Below are positions 38,927-46,988 of a stretch of DNA of 64,000 nucleotides, one piece after another. The DNA comes from Verrucomicrobiota bacterium (lineage in GTDB: Bacteria; Verrucomicrobiota; Verrucomicrobiia; Chthoniobacterales; UBA10450): the NCBI GenBank assembly GCA_003218375.1, contig QHNH01000008.1, positions 1 to 64,000 of the forward strand. The letters run 5' to 3'. The notes beneath the pieces were generated by a model, which saw only the letters and a program-made list of their open reading frames with translations, searched no databases and was not told the origin of the DNA. Position numbers and translations under genes: made by a program. Every line of letters starts with the position of its first letter. The first letter of the stretch is position 1.

Positions 38927-41386
38927 ATGATGACCGACCTTCGCTACGGATTACGCCAACTTCTCAAGCATCCCGCATTCACAATCATCGCGATCCTGAC
39001 TCTCGCGCTCGGCGTCGGCGCGAACACCGCGATCTTCAGCGTCGTCAACTCCGTCCTGCTAAAACCGCTGCCGTTTCCCGAGCCCGATCAGCTAATCGCA
39101 CTCGGGAATATCGATACGCGGCAGAAGGGACAGACGGACCTCAACGCGCTCTCATATCCGGATTTCTTCGATTTCCGGGACCAAAACCGCACCCTTGCCA
39201 GCATCGCCGCTCTTCGCGATCCCATCCTTTCCCTGTCGAGCGAGGAGGGCGCGTCGAGCGTCCGCGGCATAAAGGCCAGCGCGGAATTTTTCGAGGTGCT
39301 CGGCATCAAGCCCCAGATGGGGCGCGCCTTTGTCCGAGATGATGAACAGGCCGGCGGTGGAGCGGGAGGCTTGAAGGTCATTATCAGTGACGATTGCTGG
39401 AAAAAACGTTTCGCCGCCGATCCGAACGTGATTGGACGCACCGTCACGCTCGATCGCCGCCCGCATACCGTGATTGGCGTTATGCCTGCGGGTTTTCAAT
39501 TCCCGATTCAAAACGATCCAATCGATTTCTATGTTTCGATCGCTGAGGATGCGGCGATGCCCGACGGCTCGCAGCCATTAACAAAAGAGCGCGGTATGCA
39601 TACTCTCGCGGCCGTGGCGCGATTGAGAGCCGGCGCGACCATCGCCCAGGCGCAATCGGATTTGTCGACGATCGCCGAGGCGCTGGAGAAGCAATACCCA
39701 GACTCGAATACGCATTTCGGCCTCCTCGCCAAGCCACTCCGGGAAGAAATGATCGGCGATGTTCGCACCGCGCTTTATGTCCTTTTTGGCGCGGTCGTCT
39801 GTGTGCTGTTGATCGCGAACGCTAACGTCGCGAACCTGCTGCTTGCTCGCGCGTCCACGCGGGGAAAGGAAATTGCGTTGCGCGCGGCGATGGGTGCCAG
39901 TCGCTTCCGGATCATCCGACAATTGCTCACCGAAAGCGTCTTGCTTGCCGGACTAGGAGGCGCCTTCGGATTGCTTCTCGCGCAATGGGGAACCGAAGCG
40001 CTGGTTAAGACCGTGCCACAAGATATTCCGCGCATCAGCAACATTCAGCTCGACGCGCCGGTGCTGATATTCACGCTGCTCGTTTCCGTCGCGACCGGTG
40101 TCGTCTTTGGCCTTGTCCCCGCCTGGCAGGCGTCACACGTCGACCTCAACAGCTCGCTCAAGTCCGGCAGTCGAACGGGTGGTGCTGGCGAAAGCAAGGG
40201 CCGCTTTCGAAAAGCGCTCATCATGGCCGAGGTCGCGCTCGCTCTCGTGTTGCTGATATCTGCCGGCCTGTTGATCCAGAGCTTCGCTCGGCTCGGTCGT
40301 GTCCAACCCGGCGTGCGCAGCGAGCGGCTCCTCACCGCCCGCGTTGCTCCGCCCGGCGTAACCTACCCGAAAAACGAAAACGTCATCGCATTCTACGACC
40401 GATTTTTGTCGCGAATTCGCGGCATTCCCGGCGTCGAATCGGCGAGCACAATCCTGCCGCTGCCGTTGAGCGGCGACAACATGAGGACCTCTTTTGATAT
40501 CGAGGAGAGTCCGCTCCCCGAGGGCCAGCAACCGGCCGCCCCGGTTCGGATCATCACAACTGACTATTTCAAGACGATGGGCATCCCCGTCCGGCGAGGC
40601 CGTGTCTTCGATGAGCGTGATCGGTTCGACTCCGCTCCCGTCGTGATCGTAAACGAGCGCTTCGCGCAGAAATATTTCCCCGGACAGAACGTCATCGGAA
40701 GACGGATCAAGCCGGGGCTTTCCGCCGACGATAACGGAGAAAAAATCCGCGAGGTCGTCGGGCTCGTCGGGAACGTGAAGCATCTTTCGCTGCGGAACGA
40801 GGATTCGCCGGAGATGTATCTGCCGGCGACGCAGATTCCGGCCCGTGGCATGTCGATCGTCATCCGGACGAGCGTTTCAAATCCGAGCGCGATTACGAAC
40901 TCGCTCCGCAAAGAACTCGCGGCCATGGATGCGACGATTCCCCTGACGAACGTGCGGGTGTTCGATGAATACATCTCGCGCTCGCTCGCTCGGCCGCGGT
41001 TCAACACGCTCTTGCTCTCGATTTTCGCCGGCACGGCGCTCATCCTGACAGCGATCGGAATTTATGGCGTGCTGGCCTACTCGGTCGCGCAACGAACGAG
41101 CGAGATCGGAATCCGGATTGCGCTCGGCGCTGGGAAAAGCTCGATCTTTCGCCTCATCGTCGGCCAGGCCATGATGCTGGTCGCGGTGAGTCTCGCGCTC
41201 GGACTCGTCGGTGCGTTTGCTGCGACACGATTATTGGACAGCCTCCTCTTCGGAGTCGGTGCGTCCGATCCGGGGACATTCGTCGGGATCGTCTTGCTGG
41301 TTTCCGCGGTTGCCTTTAGCGCCGCCTGGGTGCCAGCGAGGCGGGCCACGCGAGTGGATCCGATCATTGCTCTGCGAGCGGAATGA
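38927..41386 (+). CDS. ADOP-type ABC permease 11 of 12
   Basis: 819 residues (a second ATG lies one codon in). By eye it is the nearest relative of permease 10: both have [70 protein letters not shown] and [13 protein letters not shown]. FtsX block 1 here uses [29 protein letters not shown]; block 2 [31 protein letters not shown]. End [18 protein letters not shown]. Intact, so if permease 10 is dead its nearest paralogue may cover for it. Confidence 0.95.
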   Translation: MMTDLRYGLRQLLKHPAFTIIAILTLALGVGANTAIFSVVNSVLLKPLPFPEPDQLIALGNIDTRQKGQTDLNALSYPDFFDFRDQNRTLASIAALRDPILSLSSEEGASSVRGIKASAEFFEVLGIKPQMGRAFVRDDEQAGGGAGGLKVIISDDCWKKRFAADPNVIGRTVTLDRRPHTVIGVMPAGFQFPIQNDPIDFYVSIAEDAAMPDGSQPLTKERGMHTLAAVARLRAGATIAQAQSDLSTIAEALEKQYPDSNTHFGLLAKPLREEMIGDVRTALYVLFGAVVCVLLIANANVANLLLARASTRGKEIALRAAMGASRFRIIRQLLTESVLLAGLGGAFGLLLAQWGTEALVKTVPQDIPRISNIQLDAPVLIFTLLVSVATGVVFGLVPAWQASHVDLNSSLKSGSRTGGAGESKGRFRKALIMAEVALALVLLISAGLLIQSFARLGRVQPGVRSERLLTARVAPPGVTYPKNENVIAFYDRFLSRIRGIPGVESASTILPLPLSGDNMRTSFDIEESPLPEGQQPAAPVRIITTDYFKTMGIPVRRGRVFDERDRFDSAPVVIVNERFAQKYFPGQNVIGRRIKPGLSADDNGEKIREVVGLVGNVKHLSLRNEDSPEMYLPATQIPARGMSIVIRTSVSNPSAITNSLRKELAAMDATIPLTNVRVFDEYISRSLARPRFNTLLLSIFAGTALILTAIGIYGVLAYSVAQRTSEIGIRIALGAGKSSIFRLIVGQAMMLVAVSLALGLVGAFAATRLLDSLLFGVGASDPGTFVGIVLLVSAVAFSAAWVPARRATRVDPIIALRAE

Positions 41387-41505
41387 GGAGAAATGACGAA
41401 GGAATGACCAAATGACGAAGCACGAATTCCAACGCAGGCCCTCTCCGTCATTAGGATTTCGTCATTCCTTCGTCCTTCGACATTCGAGCTTCGACATTTT
41501 TTTAG
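41387..41505. repeat. AATGACGAATGACGAA-family repeat pair
   Basis: AAATGACGAAGGAATGACC and CAAATGACGAAGCACG run rightward from 41391. They are mirrored by CGTCATTAGGATTTCGTCAT and CCTTCGTCCTTCGACATTCG up to about 41500. It fills the gap between permeases 11 and 12. Confidence 0.78.
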
Positions 41506-41517
41506 CCTAACGACTCC

Positions 41518-43899
41518 ATGCAAACCTTACTTTCCGACATCCGTTACGCCTTTCGAATGATCGCGAAATCGCCGGCCTTCGCCGCGCTGGCCGTTCTCGC
41601 CTTTGCTCTCGGGATCGGGGCGAACACCGCGATCTTCAGCGTGGTCAACGCCGTCCTCCTCCGGCCGTTGCCGTATCCGCATTCGGAACGGCTCATCACC
41701 ATCCGCGAAAGCACACCGACCTTCCCTTCCGGCTCCGTCAGTTATCTAAACTTTCTCGATTGGCGCGCCGCGCAACACACCTTTACCGATCTCGCTCTTT
41801 ACCGGCGCGACGCTTACAACCTCTCGAGTGGAAGTGGGGCCGCGCCAGAACGTGTCGGCGGCGCGCGGGTAAGCGCGAATTTTCTGAAGGTTTTGGAAGT
41901 ATCGCCGCAGCTCGGACGCGATTTTACAGATGAGGATGATGTGCCACGGGGCCGCAAGGTCGCCCTGCTTACCGATGGCACCTGGCGTCGGCGCTTCGGC
42001 GCTGCTCGCGATGTTTTGGGAAAACAAGTCCTGGTCGATGGGATTTCGCGTGAAATCATCGGCGTGCTTCCTCCTTCGGTGAAGGTTCCTCGCCTGGCCG
42101 AAATCTATATCCCATTGGATGACCTGCGAATTGCCGAAAACGTTTTGCAGCGGGACAACCATCCTGGTTTCAATGCGCTGGGGCGATTGAAGGCGGGCGT
42201 GACGCTCGAACAAGCCCACGCGGATTTGGAAACGATCGCGATCGCGCTCGAGAAAAAATATCCGGAATCGAACACGGGCCGTCGCATCACGACCCAACGA
42301 TTGTTAGAATCAGCCGTCGGCACTTACCGGCAAAGTCTTTATCTTTTGCTCGGCGCGGTCGCCTGCGTATTGCTGATCGCCTGCGCCAACGTGGCCAACC
42401 TCCAGCTCGCGCGAATGCTGGCGCGCGGAAAAGAGCTGGCGGTGCGGAGCGCCCTCGGCGCGAGCGGCTGGCGATTAACGCGACAAGTCCTCACCGAAAG
42501 CGCAGTGCTGGCTCTCCTCGGCGCGCTTGCCGGAGTGTTGCTCGCGATCTGGAGTCTCGACGCGATCCTCGCGCTTAGTCCGGCGACCGTTCCCCGTTTC
42601 CAGGAAACCCGGATCGATCTCACCGCGCTCGGATTCACCGTTGCAGTCGCGATCATTTCCGGTGTCCTCGTCGGAATCTGGCCGGCGTGGCGGATTTCCA
42701 AGAGCAGCTCGCTCTCTCTCGCCCTCCACGAAAGTACGCGTGGCAGCAGCGATGGCGCCAGCCGGCAACGCGCCCGTGCTGCGTTGGTCATTATCCAGGT
42801 CGCGCTCGCGGTCGTGTTGCTCGCCGCCGGTGGACTAATGCTCAAAAGTTTCTGGCGCGCGCAACAGGCGCCGCTCGGCTTTGAACCGCGCGGCATTCTC
42901 ACCATGACGATCTCATTGCCGGCCGTGCGTTACGACAAGCCGGAAAAAATAACGGCCTTCTACGACAGGCTGCTGGCGAAAGTTTCTGTGCTGCCCTCGG
43001 TCACAGCGGCGCCTTATCAACATGGCCAGGAGCCGTCCGCGGAAATGAACATGGTCTCGCCGGATTATTTTCGCGTCATGGGCATGCCGATCTTGCGCGG
43101 GCGCGCGTTCGGCCCCCAGGATGTGGCGGACAAGCCGGGCGCGGTGATTATCGATGAGAGTTTGGCGACGCGTTACTTTCCGCATCAGGATCCGATCGGC
43201 CGCCAATTGGATAACAATCAGACCCTCAAACCGAATCCGCCGCCGCTGACGATTGTCGGAATCGTGCCGCGGACTCGAAACGAAGCGCCGGGGGAAGAGA
43301 ACGTCGAGAAATTGAATTTTCCCCAGATCCATCTTCCGGCGGCGCAGTTTGCGGAGGAGAGCGTGACCTTGCTCGTTCGCGTCGCGTCAGGTGATCCACT
43401 CACGCTGGCCGCGGCGGTGAAGCGCGAAGTGCAGGCGATCGATCCCGACCAGCCGGTTTCCGCGATCTCGACCATGGAAAAAAATATTGGCGCGAGTTTG
43501 GCGGCACGGCGCCTGACGATGACGTTGCTCGGTTCGTTCGCCGGTCTCGCTCTCGTGCTCGCGAGCGTCGGAATCTATGGCGTGATGGCGTTGAGCACGA
43601 CGCAACGCACCCGCGAGATGGGGATTCGTTTCGCGCTCGGCGCGAGTCGCGCCGATGTGTTGAAGCTGGTTCTCGGCAAGGGCATCGCGCTGATTGGAGT
43701 TGGGCTGGGAGCGGGATTGATCGGGGCCTTCGCCGCGAGCCGCGCGCTCAATAGTTTGCTCTACGGCGTTGGTTCGCTGGATGCCATCGCCTTGATCGGC
43801 GCGCTCATCACGCTTGCCGTGGTCGCGTTCATCGCCTGTTATTTGCCGGCGCGGCGCGCGAGCATGGTCAATCCCATCGAAGCGCTGAGGACGGAATGA
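41518..43899 (+). CDS. ADOP-type ABC permease 12 of 12
   Basis: 793 residues, the shortest member. N-terminus MQTLLSDIRYAFRMIAKSPA, TM1 [20 protein letters not shown]. FtsX block 1 is CANVANLQLARMLARGKELAVRSALGASG; block 2 FAGLALVLASVGIYGVMALSTTQRTREMGI. End LPARRASMVNPIEALRTE. The second periplasmic core is short (SVTAAPYQHGQEPSAEMN follows the 'LPSV' helix directly), which accounts for the lower length. Intact. It closes the array; the next gene is an unrelated dehydrogenase. Confidence 0.95.
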   Translation: MQTLLSDIRYAFRMIAKSPAFAALAVLAFALGIGANTAIFSVVNAVLLRPLPYPHSERLITIRESTPTFPSGSVSYLNFLDWRAAQHTFTDLALYRRDAYNLSSGSGAAPERVGGARVSANFLKVLEVSPQLGRDFTDEDDVPRGRKVALLTDGTWRRRFGAARDVLGKQVLVDGISREIIGVLPPSVKVPRLAEIYIPLDDLRIAENVLQRDNHPGFNALGRLKAGVTLEQAHADLETIAIALEKKYPESNTGRRITTQRLLESAVGTYRQSLYLLLGAVACVLLIACANVANLQLARMLARGKELAVRSALGASGWRLTRQVLTESAVLALLGALAGVLLAIWSLDAILALSPATVPRFQETRIDLTALGFTVAVAIISGVLVGIWPAWRISKSSSLSLALHESTRGSSDGASRQRARAALVIIQVALAVVLLAAGGLMLKSFWRAQQAPLGFEPRGILTMTISLPAVRYDKPEKITAFYDRLLAKVSVLPSVTAAPYQHGQEPSAEMNMVSPDYFRVMGMPILRGRAFGPQDVADKPGAVIIDESLATRYFPHQDPIGRQLDNNQTLKPNPPPLTIVGIVPRTRNEAPGEENVEKLNFPQIHLPAAQFAEESVTLLVRVASGDPLTLAAAVKREVQAIDPDQPVSAISTMEKNIGASLAARRLTMTLLGSFAGLALVLASVGIYGVMALSTTQRTREMGIRFALGASRADVLKLVLGKGIALIGVGLGAGLIGAFAASRALNSLLYGVGSLDAIALIGALITLAVVAFIACYLPARRASMVNPIEALRTE

Positions 43900-43913
43900 T
43901 TTTCGACGCTCTT

Positions 43914-43990
43914 CTGTAGCCGCCGCCCTGTGGGCGGCGCGAGAGCAGCGTTGTTTTGTTCCCGCGCTTCGCATAGCGAAGCGGCTACAG
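43914..43990. repeat. GTAGCC-family repeat doublet
   Basis: CTGTAGCCGCCGCCC-TGTGGGCGGCG on the left and CGCTTCGCATAGCGAAGCGG-CTACAG on the right, almost the same as the element at 6626. It occupies the gap between permease 12 and the FAD/Fe-S dehydrogenase. Confidence 0.85.
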
Positions 43991-44013
43991 AAGAGTAATC
44001 TTGCGGAAGCGCG

Positions 44014-46893
44014 ATGACTTCCGCCCAAAGATCCACGCTCGCCGCCGCTGATTGTGAAATCGCGTTCGACGATTTGACGCGAAAGCTCTACGCCACCGAC
44101 GCATCGCTCTATCAGCTCGAGCCGGCGGCCGTGGCGTTTCCGCGTAGCGCGCGACAAGCCCGCTCGATCATCACGGCGGCGGCGGATGCCGGCGTTTCAA
44201 TTACACCGCGCGGCGCGGGCACCGGTTTATCCGGCGGCGCGATTGGCGATGGATTGATCGTCGAGTTCTCGCGCTACAATCGCCGGATCACCGACCTGAA
44301 TCTCGAAGCGCGCACCGTCCGCACCGGCGCGGGCGTTGTTCTCGATCAGCTCAACGCGTTTCTCAGGCCGCACGGGTTTTGTTTCGGGCCCGACGTTGCG
44401 ACCAGCTCACGCGCCACGATCGGTGGCATGATCGCGAACGATTCTTCCGGCGCGCGCGTTCCGGTTTACGGCACGACGGCGGACCACGTTGTGTCGCAGG
44501 AATTGGTGATGGCGGACGGCTCTATCCATCAAATCGGCCCCGCCCATCAGACTTTGCGCGCGCAGCGGGAAGTGATTGCGAACCTGATCGCGGCGCATGC
44601 CGGCGAGATTGCGGAGTGGATGCCGCCGGGATTGGAGAAGCGCTGGTCCGGTTACGCCCTGGCCCGCTGGCTCCGCGACCCGGGGAATCTTAACAACATG
44701 CTTTGCGGCAGCGAAGGAACGCTCGCCGCGATTTTCTCAGCGGAATTAAAGATCGTGCCCTTGCCGCGCGAGAAAGGGCTGGGTCTGGTTTTCTTCGCTT
44801 CCGTCGCGGAAGCGATGCAGGCGACTGTCGAGCTGCTCGGACTGAAGCCCTCGGCGATCGAGCACATCGACCGGCCCTTGTTCGACCAGACGAAAGGGCA
44901 ACTGCTCTTCGAACCGGCGCGACAGTTACTCGAGCTCGACAACAAGCCGTGCGAATCGGTTCTGATCGTCGAGTTCTACGATGACGTCACGGAGCGTCTG
45001 GCTCTGTTGGCGGCAAAGAAACTCGGCTTGCGCACGACTATCTGCACCAAACCGGCGGAGATGAATCTCGTTTGGTCCATGCGCAAAGCCGGACTCTCGC
45101 TTCTCACCGGGCGCAAGGGCGCCGCGAAGCCGATCGCCTTCATCGAAGACGCAGCGGTCCGGCCGGCGCAACTGCCCGCTTATGTCGCCGGGCTCGAGTC
45201 GATCATGCGACCGCTTAACCTCGAGGTTTGTTACTACGGGCACGCTGCGACCGGTCTCTTGCATGTCCGGCCAGTGCTCGATCTTCATACCGCGGGCGAC
45301 CTCCGAAAATATCGGCAGGTCGCGGACCAGGTTTCAGCACTCGTTAGGCAATTCAAGGGATCGCTGGCCGCCGAGCACGGCGTCGGCATGGCGCGGACGG
45401 AATACATGGCAGAGCAGATGGGCGACGAGCTGCTCGGCGTGATGCGGCAAATCAAGCAACTCTTCGATCCGAAGAACCTGTTTAACCCGGGAAAGATTTT
45501 CAGCGACGGCCGGTTCAAGATCGACAATCACCTCCGGGTGGAATCGGAAACGCGGTTGCGGATTCCGTTCGAGCCGGTGCTCGCGTTCGCCTTCAAGGAT
45601 GAGTCGTTCATTGGGAACCTGGAGCAATGCAACGGCTGCGGCGGTTGCCGCAAAGATGCGCCGACGATGTGCCCGACTTTCCTCGCGACTGGCGAGGAAT
45701 ACATGTCGACGCGGGGACGCGCGAACGCGATCCGGGCCGCGCTCGAATTGCGTTTTGAAGATGATCCGCTGCGGAGTGCGGAGCTCGACGCCGCCCTCAG
45801 CAACTGCCTTTCGTGCAAAGCCTGCACGGTTGAGTGCCCATCGAATGTAAACCTCGCGCTGCTCAAAGCGGAGCTGACGCACGCCCGGCATCAGCGCGAT
45901 GGGTTGCCGTTGCGCGAACGAATCCTGAGCAACGTCGACTTGTTAGGCCGGCTCGGTTGCATGCTCCCGGCGCTCGCAAATGCCAGTCTGGATTCGCGGA
46001 TCATCCGGCGTTTGATGCGACACGCGCTCGGTGTAACCGACAAGCGCCCGTTACCGCACTATACGAGACAGCGTTTCGATCGCTGGTTTCGCAAGCATGT
46101 AGCGGCGCTCTGCGAGCGCCGAATAAATAATGCGACGGTCACAGACCGCCGCCACAGGTCACGCGGTGACGTCATCCTTTGGGACGATACCTTTGTCCGT
46201 TACCACGAGCCGCACATCGGGATCGCCGCGGTCAAAGTTCTCGAAGCTCTCGCTTTCAACGTCTCGCTCGTCAAAGGACGCAAATGTTGCGGGCGCCCTG
46301 CCTTCAGTCAGGGCAATCTCGAAGCGGCGCGCGAAATGGGCCGGCACAATCTCGATCTGCTTCGCGACTCGAACGCCGACACGCCGATTCTGTTTCTCGA
46401 ACCTTCCTGCTACTCGATGTTCGTCGAAGACTACCGCGAATTGAAGTTGGCCGACACAGAGGCGGTTGCCCGGCGCTGCCGTCTCTTCGAGCAATTCGTC
46501 GAAGAACTGCTCGAGCGGGAACCGGACGCGTTGCGCTTCAACAACCAGCCCGGCCAGGTGGCGATCCACGCCCATTGCCACGCGAAGTCGCTCGTGAAAA
46601 CAGGGTTCATGGCAAGACTCGCCGCGCGCCTGCCCGGCCGAACTGCCACTCTCCTCGATACCGGCTGCTGCGGCATGGCGGGCGCCTTTGGTGCGCTCGA
46701 ATCGAAATACGAGCTTTCGCTTAAGGTCGCCGCGCCCCTCGTTCAGCAGGTGAACGCGCAACCGCCCGATGCCATCATCGTGGCCTCCGGAACCAGCTGC
46801 CGGCATCAACTCGAGCACCTCACCCCGGTTCATCCCACACACATGGCGGAGCTGCTGGCCGACGCGATTAGGCAAGACGGCGCTGAATCCTAG
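44014..46893 (+). CDS. FAD-linked oxidase fused to Fe-S reductase (GlcD-GlcF / YdiJ type)
   Basis: 959 residues. FAD-binding PCMH domain at about 38-215 (ITPRGAGTGLSGGAIGDG, TIGGMIANDSSGAR), FAD-oxidase C-terminal domain at about 250-500 (AAEHGVGMARTEYM). Two [4Fe-4S] ferredoxin motifs start at Cys539 (CNGCGGCRKDAPTMCP) and Cys598 (CLSCKACTVECP). Two CCG-type domains follow (KCCGRPAFSQGN; HAHCHAKSL and TGCCGMAGAFG). This layout matches 2-hydroxyacid dehydrogenases such as YdiJ (D-2-hydroxyglutarate) and the glycolate/D-lactate oxidases, which pass electrons to quinone. The exact substrate is not readable. Residues about 695-714 are encoded by a palindromic repeat lying in frame between the second Fe-S and first CCG domains. 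GGAAG eight bases upstream supports the ATG. Confidence 0.92.
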   Translation: MTSAQRSTLAAADCEIAFDDLTRKLYATDASLYQLEPAAVAFPRSARQARSIITAAADAGVSITPRGAGTGLSGGAIGDGLIVEFSRYNRRITDLNLEARTVRTGAGVVLDQLNAFLRPHGFCFGPDVATSSRATIGGMIANDSSGARVPVYGTTADHVVSQELVMADGSIHQIGPAHQTLRAQREVIANLIAAHAGEIAEWMPPGLEKRWSGYALARWLRDPGNLNNMLCGSEGTLAAIFSAELKIVPLPREKGLGLVFFASVAEAMQATVELLGLKPSAIEHIDRPLFDQTKGQLLFEPARQLLELDNKPCESVLIVEFYDDVTERLALLAAKKLGLRTTICTKPAEMNLVWSMRKAGLSLLTGRKGAAKPIAFIEDAAVRPAQLPAYVAGLESIMRPLNLEVCYYGHAATGLLHVRPVLDLHTAGDLRKYRQVADQVSALVRQFKGSLAAEHGVGMARTEYMAEQMGDELLGVMRQIKQLFDPKNLFNPGKIFSDGRFKIDNHLRVESETRLRIPFEPVLAFAFKDESFIGNLEQCNGCGGCRKDAPTMCPTFLATGEEYMSTRGRANAIRAALELRFEDDPLRSAELDAALSNCLSCKACTVECPSNVNLALLKAELTHARHQRDGLPLRERILSNVDLLGRLGCMLPALANASLDSRIIRRLMRHALGVTDKRPLPHYTRQRFDRWFRKHVAALCERRINNATVTDRRHRSRGDVILWDDTFVRYHEPHIGIAAVKVLEALAFNVSLVKGRKCCGRPAFSQGNLEAAREMGRHNLDLLRDSNADTPILFLEPSCYSMFVEDYRELKLADTEAVARRCRLFEQFVEELLEREPDALRFNNQPGQVAIHAHCHAKSLVKTGFMARLAARLPGRTATLLDTGCCGMAGAFGALESKYELSLKVAAPLVQQVNAQPPDAIIVASGTSCRHQLEHLTPVHPTHMAELLADAIRQDGAES
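46098..46156. repeat. GTAGCGGCG-type repeat inside a coding region
   Basis: TGTAGCGGCGCTCTGCGAGC-GCCG at 46098-46121 and CGACGGTCACAGACCGCCGC-CACA at 46133-46156 are inverted partners that match at 19 of 24 positions. The form is the same as the intergenic doublets (two hairpins in opposite orientation), but it is read as H-V-A-A-L-C-E-R-R-I-N-N-A-T-V-T-D-R-R-H-R in the dehydrogenase. Confidence 0.75.
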
Positions 46894-46988
46894 CCGTAAA
46901 AGCACTCGCCAGCGGCCGATGTAAGGCGGCCGGCGACTTCGTGAAAAACGATGATTTTGTAGTAATTGGAAGTCCCTTCTTTCCCTTT

